A stretch of DNA of 64,000 nucleotides, from assembly GCA_030041475.1 (NCBI GenBank), contig JASHNU010000018.1, positions 50,163 to 114,162 on the forward strand. The letters run 5' to 3'. The translations under genes were made by a program, and so were the position numbers. Shown piece after piece: positions 41,657-50,648 of this stretch. Origin of the DNA: Candidatus Sulfotelmatobacter sp. (GTDB lineage Bacteria; Acidobacteriota; Terriglobia; Terriglobales; Acidobacteriaceae). The notes beneath the pieces are model-generated. The model was not told where the DNA came from and made no database searches. It saw only the letters and a program-made list of their open reading frames with translations. Numbering within the stretch: position 1 is the first letter of the stretch; each line of letters opens with the position of its first letter.

Positions 41657-43568
41657 TCGGCACTTCCCCGCGCGGAACTGAAATCTCCAGGCGCGTTCCC
41701 TGCCCGGGAGTTGATTCTACCGTGAGTTCGCCGTCAAGCAAACGAACCCGTTCCTTAATGATCATTGGCCCTTTGCCGGCGTCTTCCATCTGCTGCTGAT
41801 TCAGCCGCCCTGTGAAGGGAAATCCCTTGCCGTCATCCTCCACGGTTAAGGTCCACTTTCCGTTGCTCGAGCCCAAACGCACCAGCGCATGGCGCGCGCC
41901 GCTGTGCTTGCGCACGTTCACCAGGCTCTCTTGCACAATGCGGAGCAACTCCCGGCAAACCTTCTGCGGCATGTCCAGTTCGTCGAGATCGGTCACGAAG
42001 CGGGCGCTGATGCCAGTTTCACGCTGAAAACGCTCGACCGTATCGTTCAACACGCCCAGCAGCCGGTCCGCGTCTACGTCGATGGCTTTCATCTGCTGCA
42101 TGAGCTCGCGCAGCTTGAGCACTTCCTCGCGCAGCAGTCCCTGAATCCGGCCAAGTTCGGCGCCAATGGGACGGTTGGCCTCCGCCTGGCGGCGGATCAC
42201 GTCCACCTGCAACTCGACCGCAATCAGCGATTGCACCGCGCCATCGTGCAGTTCACGGGCAAAGCGGGCTCGCTCGGCAGCGCTCGCCCGCCGCCGCAGC
42301 CGGTGCAGAAGGTAAACGTTGTAGATCGCCGGCCCCACCTGCCGCACCAAATTCAGCAGGAAGCGCAGTTCCTCCTGCTTCTCGCCCCGCCATGACGGAT
42401 TGAACAGGAAAATGCGCCCTCGCCATTCCCCGCCAAAAAGAAAAGCTACCGTGATCAGGGAATTGAAGTCCTGCGTCCCGCGAAGCTTGGCGATGGGCGC
42501 CTGATCGGTGATCGGGATCTGATTCCCGTAGTGATCAAGCGCCAGCGTCGTCCACTTCCCGTCGCTCGTGGTGGAGTAACAGACTTCGCCCGGAAAATCC
42601 TCGAGATAGGTCCTGGCGTCGCGCCGTGCATCCAGCCACTGAAACTCGGGAGATGTGCCCGAGCCGGCCCGGTCCAGCTCGCCCAGAAAAACCCGGTGAC
42701 TGCGTGCTTCCTGCGCTGCCACCACCAGCCGCGAGGCCTCGTACATTGCCATCGTCTCGGAAAAAATCTGCTGCATCGTTCCCGTCAGGCCCGCTTCAAC
42801 CCGCACCCGCGACAAAATGCCCGTCACCACGGCCTTTTCGGCGCGCAGGTGCTTTTGCTGCTCAGCCAGATATCCCAGAAGCAGTCCCATGACGAGCAGA
42901 TAGATCGAAAGCATGAACAGCCGATTGGGATCGAATTCGTTGACGTTCACGCGCAGACCGAGAAAGGCGCTCAGGCGTGCAGGGCCCCCGGGTTGCAGCC
43001 ACAACTGAATCACTACCAGATGTTCCAGCCACAGCAACGCAACTTCGGCTGCAGCGGTGCCGAGTGTCTCCCACAATCCCCAGCGGTAGGCCGCGGCCGC
43101 AAGGACGAAGAAGAAGAAAAGGAAGAACGGGGTGCGCGGGCCTTCTGCGAAAATTGAGATCACCGCCGGCCACGCGACATCGCCAGCGTGCACCAGCAGG
43201 CGAAAAGCCGACGTAGATTGCTGCCGCCGCCGCAGCAGCATGAGGATGAGAATGCCGTTTGCCAGATAAAAAACGAACAGCCCGTAGGCCGCCCAGGAAT
43301 GACCTAGTTCTGTCGGGTCCATGCGAATGGCGACCAAAGTCGAGATGGCGAGAAACACCCGCGCCGTCGCCAGCCAGCGTTCAATGCGGCGAGTCTCGCC
43401 CGGGTCGGGCGGAATTCGCAGTCTCCAGGAATTTCGGTAGCGATCAACCGAGCGCAATCGAATCAGTCTCCACGACGTCAAGTGGCGGGGATGGCGCTGC
43501 CTGCAGCGATCTGTCGCGCTGCCTATTATCGTGCTGCATATTATTGAATAAGAAAACCTTACCTTCAA
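41646..43568 (-). CDS. Sensor histidine kinase of the NarX/HisKA_3 type
   Basis: About 600-640 residues. Predicted membrane helices cluster at about 70-245, preceded by a basic segment RRIERWLATARVFL. A GAF-like linker (about 270-420) leads to the HisKA_3 dimerisation domain with phospho-acceptor His near residue 440 in ARFARELHDGAVQSL. The HATPase has RIVQESLVNVRKHSGA (N box), VEDDGKGFPF (G1) and STPGQGTRLEISV. It phosphorylates the downstream response regulator. The start is uncertain: the open frame begins at TTG 43568, but in-frame TTGs at 43481 and 43457 also fit, and AT-rich promoter-like sequence lies at 43530-43568. Confidence 0.88.
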   Translation of the reverse strand: MKVRFSYSIICSTIIGSATDRCRQRHPRHLTSWRLIRLRSVDRYRNSWRLRIPPDPGETRRIERWLATARVFLAISTLVAIRMDPTELGHSWAAYGLFVFYLANGILILMLLRRRQQSTSAFRLLVHAGDVAWPAVISIFAEGPRTPFFLFFFFVLAAAAYRWGLWETLGTAAAEVALLWLEHLVVIQLWLQPGGPARLSAFLGLRVNVNEFDPNRLFMLSIYLLVMGLLLGYLAEQQKHLRAEKAVVTGILSRVRVEAGLTGTMQQIFSETMAMYEASRLVVAAQEARSHRVFLGELDRAGSGTSPEFQWLDARRDARTYLEDFPGEVCYSTTSDGKWTTLALDHYGNQIPITDQAPIAKLRGTQDFNSLITVAFLFGGEWRGRIFLFNPSWRGEKQEELRFLLNLVRQVGPAIYNVYLLHRLRRRASAAERARFARELHDGAVQSLIAVELQVDVIRRQAEANRPIGAELGRIQGLLREEVLKLRELMQQMKAIDVDADRLLGVLNDTVERFQRETGISARFVTDLDELDMPQKVCRELLRIVQESLVNVRKHSGARHALVRLGSSNGKWTLTVEDDGKGFPFTGRLNQQQMEDAGKGPMIIKERVRLLDGELTVESTPGQGTRLEISVPRGEVPNEF

Positions 43569-43669
43569 GCCCCGATCGCTGGCAGACGTGGCTGACTTGA
43601 TGCATCAGATTACTACAGTAACCATGTCCCTTCTTCCATCCCATCTAGAATGATGCGGAGGACCGTGTT

Positions 43670-45430
43670 TTGAACGCGCGCGCCAAAATCTGGCTGGCAG
43701 CGGTGGGCGGGATTCTGGCCGCTCTCACTGTGGCCGCTGTGTTTCTGCCGCAGTCGTATCGCCTGGCTGCGATTTGCGATTTCACGGACACGCTCCTGCT
43801 GGCCTCCGGCGCGGCCTCTTTCATTCCTCTGGCGCTACAGTCGCGCGGACGCATGCGCCTTTTCTGGTCGCTCATCATTCTTGGCCTGACCATGTGGCTG
43901 TGTTATCAGCTCGCCTGGACCTACAACGAGGTCGTGCTCCGCCGGGACGTGCCGGAGCTTTATGCTGGAGACATTGTTCTGTTTCTCGACATTGTCCCGC
44001 TGATGGCTGCCCTTGCACTACGCCCCCATGCCTCCGAGGATGAATACGCGGGCCGGTTGGGCCGGCTCGATTTCGCCTTGTTGTTGGTATGGTGGCTGTA
44101 TCTCTATGTTCTGATCGTCATCCCCTGGCAGTATGTGCAAGCCAATATTCCCGCGTACAACCACGATCTGGATACGCTCTATCTCATCGAGAAGCTGGCC
44201 TATCTGGCCGGTTTGGCGGCCTGCTGGGTGAGCAGCAAAGGTCACTGGAAAAAACTCTATGCCAGCTTGTTTGGCATGAGCTTCACCTATGTCTCCAGTT
44301 CCACAATTGCCAACTGGGCCATTTCACGCCACGCCTATTACACCGGCAGTGTATACGACGTGCCTCTGGCCTGCGCGATGGCTTGGATCACGTGGATTGG
44401 CCTGACCACCAGGGTAGATCAGTCCAATGCCGACGCTGTTGAGACCTCAACCGTCTACAGCGTGTGGATTGCCCGCTGCGGCATGATCGCTGTTTTTACT
44501 CTTCCACTTTTCGCGGTCTGGACCATTTCAGATGCCCTGATCCCGCCCCGCATACGGCTCTACCGTATCGTGTTGACCCTGGGCGCCGCGATCGTGATGG
44601 GCGTGATGGTATTCGTCCGCCAGCACATGCTCGACCGCGAATTGATTCACTTACTCAACCAGTCGCAGGAATCGTTTGACCATCTCAAACGGCTCCAGGC
44701 GCAGATCCTGCAGTCGGAAAGAGTGGCTTCGGTGGGGCAGTTGGTGGGCGGCGCCGCGCACGAATTGAATAACCCCATCACCGCCATGCTGGGTTACTCC
44801 GACTTGCTGCTGAGCACTTCACTGAACGCGGAGCAGCGGCCCCTGGCGGCAAAAATCGGCCAGCAGGTGCGCCGCACCAAGTCGCTGGTCGCCAGCCTCA
44901 TCAGTTTTGCCCGCCAGACTCCAGCGGCCAAAACTCCCGTAGATCTCAACACGCTGGCACGCACCGCCGTCAAGCTAGCGCAGCCGCAGTGGGAGGCTCT
45001 TCAGATCGGGTTGCACACCGACTTTGATGCCGACTTGCCCAAGGTTCTGGGCGACTCCAACCAGCTGCTGCAGGTCTGTGTGCAGTTGCTGGGAAACTGC
45101 CTGCACCTGATGGATGAGAGCGGCACGACGATCCTTAGCGTGAGCACGCGCCGCGAACAAGGCATCGCGCTGCTCGAGATTTCCACCCCATCAACTCCGG
45201 CTGAGAATTGTGCGCCAGCGGGTCGCACGACGGAGGTAGTCACAGACGCGGACGACGGCTTCAGCGCTTGCCAGGGGATACTGCAGGAACATCACGGTCA
45301 GGTCTCCCGGCGGCAGCGCGAGGATGGTGCCATCTGTCTGCGCGTTGAACTGCCGACTCTCGAGGCCACGGCTCCGCGATCACAGGCGGCTACGGTGCCG
45401 GTGCTGTGGCAATCTGAACCGTTCGCTTAA
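43670..45430 (+). CDS. Membrane sensor histidine kinase with degenerate ATP-binding domain
   Basis: 586 residues from TTG 43670, with a strong GGAGG 8 bp upstream and TAGAAT at 43646-43651. Eight to nine hydrophobic segments fill residues 5-325. HisKA follows, with ERVASVGQLVGGAAHELNNPITAMLGYSDLLL, His near 364. The ATPase domain keeps an N-box-like QVCVQLLGNCLHLM, but the G1 motif (DxGxG) is missing: the equivalent stretch reads LLEISTPSTPAENCAPAG. So phosphotransfer activity is doubtful; a scaffold, phosphatase or partner-kinase role is possible. It is divergent from the NarX-type kinase and ends 41 bp inside the rlmN coding region. Confidence 0.85.
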   Translation: MNARAKIWLAAVGGILAALTVAAVFLPQSYRLAAICDFTDTLLLASGAASFIPLALQSRGRMRLFWSLIILGLTMWLCYQLAWTYNEVVLRRDVPELYAGDIVLFLDIVPLMAALALRPHASEDEYAGRLGRLDFALLLVWWLYLYVLIVIPWQYVQANIPAYNHDLDTLYLIEKLAYLAGLAACWVSSKGHWKKLYASLFGMSFTYVSSSTIANWAISRHAYYTGSVYDVPLACAMAWITWIGLTTRVDQSNADAVETSTVYSVWIARCGMIAVFTLPLFAVWTISDALIPPRIRLYRIVLTLGAAIVMGVMVFVRQHMLDRELIHLLNQSQESFDHLKRLQAQILQSERVASVGQLVGGAAHELNNPITAMLGYSDLLLSTSLNAEQRPLAAKIGQQVRRTKSLVASLISFARQTPAAKTPVDLNTLARTAVKLAQPQWEALQIGLHTDFDADLPKVLGDSNQLLQVCVQLLGNCLHLMDESGTTILSVSTRREQGIALLEISTPSTPAENCAPAGRTTEVVTDADDGFSACQGILQEHHGQVSRRQREDGAICLRVELPTLEATAPRSQAATVPVLWQSEPFA

Positions 45431-46532
45431 GCTGCCCGCAGGCGGCGAAGATATCCCGCCCGCGCGGGCGCCGCACAAAAGCAGGAATTCCTGCATTGGC
45501 CAGGATTTTCTGGAAGGCGGCTACGCGCTCTTCCGTGGGCGTGCCAAACTCAATTCCCGGCCCCGGATTGAGCGCGATCAGATTCACCTTAGCCCGCATC
45601 CCACGTATGAGTTCGGCGACTTCCTTCGCATTTGAAGGCGCGTCGTTGACGTCGCGCAGCAGCACATATTCGAACGTGATACGCTCGCGATTGCGCAGTG
45701 GAAACTCGCGCGCGGCCGCCATCAGTTTCTGCAGATTCCATTTTTTGTTCAGCGGCATCAACTGGGTCCGCGTCGTGTCGTTCGATGCATTTAGTGAAAT
45801 CGCCAGCTTGGGCCGCACCGGTTCCTGTCCAAAATCGGGAATGCGCGGCACAATGCCTGCCGTGGAAACCGTCATGCGCGATTCCGCCACGCCGACCTCC
45901 GCGACGAGCAGACGCACGGCCTTCATGAAATTGTCGTAGTTCAGGAACGGTTCGCCCATGCCCATGAAAACCAGATTCGTGCGGTCCTCCGGTGGCGAGA
46001 CCTTCCGATCATTCAGCACGGCGCAAACCTGGCCAACAATTTCTCCGGCGGTCAGATTTCGCTGCACTCCCAGCAGCGCCGTCAGACAGAACTGGCAATC
46101 GACGGCGCAGCCGACCTGGCTCGAAACGCAGATAGTGGCCCGATCAAACTTCGCCCGATCCCAGCTCGGGCCCTGATCGGCGCCATCCCCCGCTTCGCTG
46201 CCGTCGCCGGCTTCGCCGCCGTCTCCTTCAGGCATCCATACCGTTTCCACGCTTTGCCCGTCGCACAAGGCCATCAAGTAGCGCACGGTGCCGTCCTGGG
46301 AGACGAAGCATTTCTCGATCGCCGGCAGGCCAATCGACACGCCCTTTTCCACCAACTTCAAACGGAACTGCTGCGGCAGAGTCGAAATTCGCTCGATTGC
46401 GTCAACCCGTTGCCGGTAGACAGCTTCGAGCAGCTGTTGCGCGCGGTAGGTGGGTTCACCTTCGCCCTCCATAAACGCCGCAAGTTCGCTCCGATCCATA
46501 CCGAGTAGCGGGATTTGCGGGGGATTTCCCAT
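45390..46532 (-). CDS. rlmN: 23S rRNA (adenine-2503-C2)-methyltransferase RlmN
   Basis: 380 residues. Radical-SAM CxxxCxxC is CAVDCQFC (Cys142, 146, 149), following ATICVSSQVG. Further motifs are FMGMGEPFLNYDNF, KLAISLNASNDTTRTQLMP and the C-terminal catalytic Cys in IFAACGQL. It methylates A2503 of 23S rRNA and A37 of some tRNAs. An acidic glycine-rich insertion, GDGGEA-GDGSEA-GDGADQ, at residues 103-120 is encoded by three 18-bp tandem units (46173-46226) between the usual WMPE and RATICVSS, and is not typical of the family. Its 3' end overlaps the convergent kinase gene by 41 bp. Confidence 0.94.
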   Translation of the reverse strand: MGNPPQIPLLGMDRSELAAFMEGEGEPTYRAQQLLEAVYRQRVDAIERISTLPQQFRLKLVEKGVSIGLPAIEKCFVSQDGTVRYLMALCDGQSVETVWMPEGDGGEAGDGSEAGDGADQGPSWDRAKFDRATICVSSQVGCAVDCQFCLTALLGVQRNLTAGEIVGQVCAVLNDRKVSPPEDRTNLVFMGMGEPFLNYDNFMKAVRLLVAEVGVAESRMTVSTAGIVPRIPDFGQEPVRPKLAISLNASNDTTRTQLMPLNKKWNLQKLMAAAREFPLRNRERITFEYVLLRDVNDAPSNAKEVAELIRGMRAKVNLIALNPGPGIEFGTPTEERVAAFQKILANAGIPAFVRRPRGRDIFAACGQLKRTVQIATAPAP

Positions 46533-46725
46533 CGCGCCTTGTCTCTTGCGGTGGTTGGATTGCAGGCCGTGCTGCAGCAGGGTGGAAGTTGCCTTAACCC
46601 GCTGATTCTAGGCCACTAAACTATTCTCGCACAGGCCTTGCTACTATGTCAGAATAGTAAAAGATTCTTCCACGGCAAGTTAACTGGGGTTCTACAGAAA
46701 TTATCTTTCATAGCAGGATTTATTC

Positions 46726-48003
46726 ATGGCGCAGGAAGTTCGCAATATCCGCCGTCAATCGCTTCCCAACGGCCTGACCATCATCACCGAGCAGATGTCG
46801 CACATCCGCTCCGCCTCGATCGGAGTGTGGCTCGAGACCGGATCGCGTGACGAAACTCCCGAGTCGAACGGCATCTCGCACTTCATCGAGCACATGGTCT
46901 TCAAGGGCACGAAACACCGCACCGCGGAGGAGATCGCGCGCCAGGTCGACTCCATCGGTGGAAACATGGACGCCTTCACCGCCAAGGAGTGCATCTGCTT
47001 CAACGTGAAGGTGCTCGATGAGCATGTTCCGACCGCGCTCGACATCGTCAGCGACCTGGTGCTGAATCCCGTGTTCGACGCCAACGACATTGCGCGCGAG
47101 CGCGGCGTGATCATGGAAGAGATCAAGATGGACGAGGATAATCCCGACTATCTCGTCCACGAGATCTTCACGCAGAACTTCTGGAAGGATCATCCGCTGG
47201 GCAAACCAATCCTGGGCACGAAGGAGACAGTGAAGCGCTTTGAGCGCGACGCTGTGCTCGACGCTTACAAACACCGTTTCGCCCCCGGCAACATCATCGT
47301 GTCGGCGGCCGGCAATCTCGATCACAACCGCTTTGTCGAGCTGGTGACAAACTTTTTCGAGCATATGAAGCCGCTGTCGAACGGCTTCCATTCGTCGGCG
47401 CCCAAGATCGTTTCGCGCATCATTTTGCGCAACAAGAAGGCGCTGGAGCAGGTGCAGCTGTGCATCGGCGTACCCGCGCATCCTATCGCGCATGAGAAGC
47501 GCCACGCCGGCTACATTCTCAACACGCTGCTCGGTGGCGGCATGAGCTCGCGCCTGTTTCAGAACATCCGCGAACGCCAGGGCCTGGCGTATTCCATCTA
47601 CAGCGACCTGAACCCTTACCGCGACACCGGATGCCTGGCCGTTTACGCCGGAACTTCACTGGTTTCGGCGGCGAAAGTGGTGCAGTCGGTGGTGGGAGAA
47701 TTCCGCAAGCTGAAAACTGAGGCGGTATCCGAGGAGGAACTGCTCCGCTCCAAGGCCCAGCTGAAAGGCAGCCTCATGCTGTCGCTCGAATCGAGCACTG
47801 CGCGCATGTCCAACCTCGCCCGCCAGGAAATGTATTTTGACCGCTATTACGATCTGGACGAGTTGATCGAAAAGATCGAGGCGGTGACGGCGGACGACTT
47901 GATCAGTCTGGCCAATGAATTCTTCCACACCGAATCGGTGGCCGTGACCGTACTCGGCAATCTGCCGGGACTGAAGATCACGCGCGACCAACTGGCCTGC
48001 TGA
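46726..48003 (+). CDS. M16-family zinc metallopeptidase
   Basis: 425 residues, one peptidase repeat pair of the pitrilysin/processing-peptidase type. The inverted zinc motif HxxEH is HFIEHM at residues 52-56, in NGISHFIEHMVFKG; the distal Glu is in GVIMEEIKMDEDNPDYL near 130. The second, inactive half has LLGGGMSSRLFQNIRERQGLAYS. Bacterial M16B members degrade small or misfolded peptides. No signal peptide is seen. AGGA lies 7 bp before the ATG. It is preceded by a 193-bp intergenic gap. Confidence 0.92.
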   Translation: MAQEVRNIRRQSLPNGLTIITEQMSHIRSASIGVWLETGSRDETPESNGISHFIEHMVFKGTKHRTAEEIARQVDSIGGNMDAFTAKECICFNVKVLDEHVPTALDIVSDLVLNPVFDANDIARERGVIMEEIKMDEDNPDYLVHEIFTQNFWKDHPLGKPILGTKETVKRFERDAVLDAYKHRFAPGNIIVSAAGNLDHNRFVELVTNFFEHMKPLSNGFHSSAPKIVSRIILRNKKALEQVQLCIGVPAHPIAHEKRHAGYILNTLLGGGMSSRLFQNIRERQGLAYSIYSDLNPYRDTGCLAVYAGTSLVSAAKVVQSVVGEFRKLKTEAVSEEELLRSKAQLKGSLMLSLESSTARMSNLARQEMYFDRYYDLDELIEKIEAVTADDLISLANEFFHTESVAVTVLGNLPGLKITRDQLAC

Positions 48004-48228
48004 AGCACGACGCACAGCTTAAGCTGCCGCATCTGTAAGACGTTGGCAGAAAAGATGTTCACGTGAGCGGGAGCAGAGCTTTCCCGACCAACTCACGCCA
48101 CCCAAATTTAGCTCTTGAATTTCCCTGTAACTTTCCTCTACCCTTGGGCCTCCTATGTACGGCTGCGGGCGGACAGGCCTGCCTGCCAGTGCAATGCCGA
48201 TACCTCACCCAAGGAGAAACGAGAAACC

Positions 48229-48459
48229 ATGAAAAAGATTTTCAGCATTCTGACGCTGACATGCCTTCTGGCTTCGATGACGGCCTTCGCCCAAGACACA
48301 ACGAAGAAGGACGACACCATGAAGAGCGACTCGACGAAGAAGACTGCCTCGGCGTCAAAGAGCAGCACCGCCAAAAGCAAGACTGCGTCGAAGAAAACCA
48401 GCACGAAGAAAGACGACAGCATGAAGAAGAGCGACGACAGCATGAAGAAGCCGCAGTAG
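48229..48459 (+). CDS. Small lysine-rich exported protein (76 aa)
   Basis: 76 residues from ATG 48229, with AAGGAG 12 bp upstream. Signal peptide FSILTLTCLLASMTAFAQD, then a mature part of Lys, Ser, Thr and Asp only, built on KKDDTMKSDSTKK and KKDDSMKKSDDSMKKP units. Such low-complexity K/D/S proteins are widespread and secreted in Acidobacteria; function unknown, perhaps cell-surface or DNA/polyanion binding. The 225-bp leader region 48004-48228 carries no clear gene. Confidence 0.7.
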   Translation: MKKIFSILTLTCLLASMTAFAQDTTKKDDTMKSDSTKKTASASKSSTAKSKTASKKTSTKKDDSMKKSDDSMKKPQ

Positions 48460-48553
48460 CCCATCAATTGCCGGCGCGGGCCGCGAGTCCGCGCCAAATT
48501 ATTGCTCAAGCGGACTCCTAGTCCGGATTCCCGCTTACATCGCCAGGGCTCCC

Positions 48554-49216
48554 TTAGTCCCGGCCGCGCACCTCGTCTCTGTGCGATGTATCGCTGCGGG
48601 CGGCCTCGTCTTCGTCCGCATCGCTGCTTACCTGTGTGCCCGGCAGGGCATAGACGACAGCAGTGGTCTCCAGATATTTCTTCAGGCAGCGCGGGCACGG
48701 CGTGAATCCCTCTTTCAGAGCTTCCTTCGCAGTCAATTTCCGCAGGTTGTCCTTGTCATGAATGAAACTGCATCCGGGAACGTGAAAAACCTTGGTGCCT
48801 GGCGCCACCACCACCGCCAGATCCGGCGGAATATTCTGTCCAGCATTGGCATGTTCTGACTTGACCTGCTGCACTGCCGTGCGCGAATTCATCAGCCACA
48901 TTCCGCCGGCAATCAGCGCCATAGCGGCCACGGGAACGAGCCACGCCTCCCACGTCAGCCAGCGGCTCGCGCGCGGACGGGCGCGCTGGGCCAGCAGTCT
49001 TTCCAGACGACGATCAAATCCCGCGGGCAACTCGATCATCCGCTCGTCACTGTAGAGCCGGATCACGTTGCGCGTGCCTTGGAGCACCGACTTGCAGCGC
49101 GGGCATGTGCCGAAATGTTCGTCCATCGCCGTGCGCAGGGCTGTATCCACATCGCCCTCAATATAGTTGGAAATATCGCGCCACACCTGCTCGCAGTTCA
49201 CCCTTTCGTTCACCAT
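48554..49216 (-). CDS. Transmembrane anti-sigma factor with ZAS domain and extra metal-binding motif
   Basis: 220 residues from ATG 49216. N-terminal zinc-binding anti-sigma (ZAS) domain: NCEQVWRDISNYIEGDVD, then HFGTCPRCKSVL with H34, C38 and C41. One membrane helix (about 92-110) follows. The periplasmic side has HVPGCSFIHDKDNLRK...FTPCPRCLKKYL, with H145, C149, H153, C174 and C177, which resembles Ada-type or zinc-ribbon ligands and is unusual for this family. The start overlaps the sigma factor stop by 7 bp (a GTGA overlap at 49213 is also possible), so the pair is co-translated. Metal or thiol sensing by the outer domain is inferred. Confidence 0.85.
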   Translation of the reverse strand: MVNERVNCEQVWRDISNYIEGDVDTALRTAMDEHFGTCPRCKSVLQGTRNVIRLYSDERMIELPAGFDRRLERLLAQRARPRASRWLTWEAWLVPVAAMALIAGGMWLMNSRTAVQQVKSEHANAGQNIPPDLAVVVAPGTKVFHVPGCSFIHDKDNLRKLTAKEALKEGFTPCPRCLKKYLETTAVVYALPGTQVSSDADEDEAARSDTSHRDEVRGRD

Positions 49217-49929
49217 GGCTTGGACCCCTTCTCGAACGGCAGGCGGCTGAACCAGCCCTGCCCCCAACCGGCGGCCAGCAAATCGCGCAGCATCAGCCGC
49301 GCCCGCAGCAGGCGAGTCTTCACCGAGGCCACGGAAATGCCCAGCGCCTCGGCCGTCTCCTGAATGTTCAGTTGCTCCACGTCGCGGAGGACGAAAACTT
49401 CGCGGTACTTGCGATCGAGCGAGGCCAGCGCTTCGGCGAGCTTCTGGCGGATTTCTTTTCGCTCCAGCGCTTCGGAAGGGATCTCCCGCCAGTCGGCAAA
49501 ATCGCGCGGAGTGTAATCGGTTTCTTCGTCGCGGCGGTCGTCGATGCCTTCCATGACCACGGTTCTCTCCCTTCTGCGCCGCATCAGCGCTTCGTTCACC
49601 GTGATTTGAATCAGCCAGGTGCTGAAGCGCGCCTCGGCGCGAAACTGGCGGATGTTGGCAAGAGCTTTTAACATCGCCTCCTGCGCCACATCCTCGGCAT
49701 CGCTCTCATTGCGCAGGATGGCGAGAGCCGCGGCGTAGACGCGCCGCTCATACGGCCGAACCAGTTCGTAGAACAACTCGTTCTGGCCGCGCTGCACACG
49801 CGCGATCAGGTCCTGCTCGCGCGTCAAGGCAGAAGCAGACTGGCCCGACTTGTCCGCCGCCGCATTGTTCCGGAGCACGTTCGGTTCGGCCATCTCATTT
49901 GCCAGCCATCTGCAGCAGTCGTCTGCCAT
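49210..49929 (-). CDS. ECF RNA polymerase sigma factor
   Basis: 239 residues from ATG 49929. Region 2: LFYELVRPYERRVYAAALAILRNESDAEDVAQEAMLKALANIRQF. Region 4: LASLDRKYREVFVLRDVEQLNIQETAEALGISVASVKTRLLRARL. Typical sigma-E/RpoE-type extracytoplasmic-function factor; the anti-sigma gene overlaps its stop. A longer frame back to 50394 lies over the cytochrome gene and is rejected; ATG 49893 is an alternative. The cytochrome b gene ends 23 bp upstream, so it sits at the end of a redox-enzyme operon and may regulate it. Confidence 0.93.
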   Translation of the reverse strand: MADDCCRWLANEMAEPNVLRNNAAADKSGQSASALTREQDLIARVQRGQNELFYELVRPYERRVYAAALAILRNESDAEDVAQEAMLKALANIRQFRAEARFSTWLIQITVNEALMRRRRERTVVMEGIDDRRDEETDYTPRDFADWREIPSEALERKEIRQKLAEALASLDRKYREVFVLRDVEQLNIQETAEALGISVASVKTRLLRARLMLRDLLAAGWGQGWFSRLPFEKGSKPW

Positions 49930-49952
49930 CCGTCGCCGCGTTAGTACTGTAC

Positions 49953-50648
49953 TCAGTAATCCGGATCTTTCTTCCAGCCCGTCAGCATGGAGAAGAAATT
50001 GTTCCAGCCATGCAGAATCACCATCACCAGATGTCCGAACACGAAAGCCAAAATTGCCCACATGGTCAGGAAATGCCAGAGCCTCGCCCAGTGGAAACCG
50101 CCCATCAACCACGCCAGCCACGAGAACTGCACCGGCTTCCAAACGGCGAAGCCGGTTGCCACTGAGATCGCGCCCAGCGCGATGGCGCTGGTATAGGCGT
50201 GCTTCTGGAGCGGATTGTAGGCCTCGCGTTGCTCCGGCTTTGGCCCGAAGAAAAAGTAGTGCCGCACCATAGGCCACACGCCGGGCAGGTCGCGCCGGGT
50301 GAACAAAACCTGCCGGTAGTTGCCGCTGAAAATCTGGTAGCCGAGATAGACCAACCCTGTGGCGATGTAAATCCACATGAAGGTGAGGTGCCATTGCAGC
50401 GCGCCGCCCAGCCAGCCCCCGATAGCGAAGGCCTTCGGCCAGTTCAGCAGGTCTTTCTGCGGAATCTTGGCGCCAAAGCTGGGGAAGGCGCGAAAAATCT
50501 GCAAGCCGCTGCCAATCATCACGAACAGCGCGATGGCGTTCACCCAGTGACAGATGCGCACCGGCAGCGGATGTTCATACACCGCTCTTACGACGGTTTG
50601 TTTTTCTTCTCCGTTGGCGCGAACGATTTCAACGACCGCACCGCTCAT
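49953..50648 (-). CDS. Cytochrome b561-like / Ni-Fe-hydrogenase-type membrane cytochrome b
   Basis: 231 residues, ATG 50648. Four or more membrane helices. Likely haem-ligand histidines occur in YEHPLPVRICHWVNAIALFV, GGALQWHLTFMWIYIATG and HWARLWHFLTMWAIL; MVILHGWNNFFSMLTGWKK is typical of the cytochrome b561/HydC-type PF01292 family. It probably takes electrons from the quinone pool to the downstream partner, the adjacent molybdopterin oxidoreductase, like MsrQ with MsrP, though MsrQ itself is a different shorter family. A tandem 12-bp repeat TTGGCAACCCCA at 50651-50676 directly precedes the start. Confidence 0.8.
   Translation of the reverse strand: MSGAVVEIVRANGEEKQTVVRAVYEHPLPVRICHWVNAIALFVMIGSGLQIFRAFPSFGAKIPQKDLLNWPKAFAIGGWLGGALQWHLTFMWIYIATGLVYLGYQIFSGNYRQVLFTRRDLPGVWPMVRHYFFFGPKPEQREAYNPLQKHAYTSAIALGAISVATGFAVWKPVQFSWLAWLMGGFHWARLWHFLTMWAILAFVFGHLVMVILHGWNNFFSMLTGWKKDPDY

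Noticed and set aside
46720..47505. Minus-strand frame of 261 codons opposite the M16 peptidase
   Set aside because: Shadow frame; the plus-strand gene has the HFIEH motif and a ribosome-binding site.
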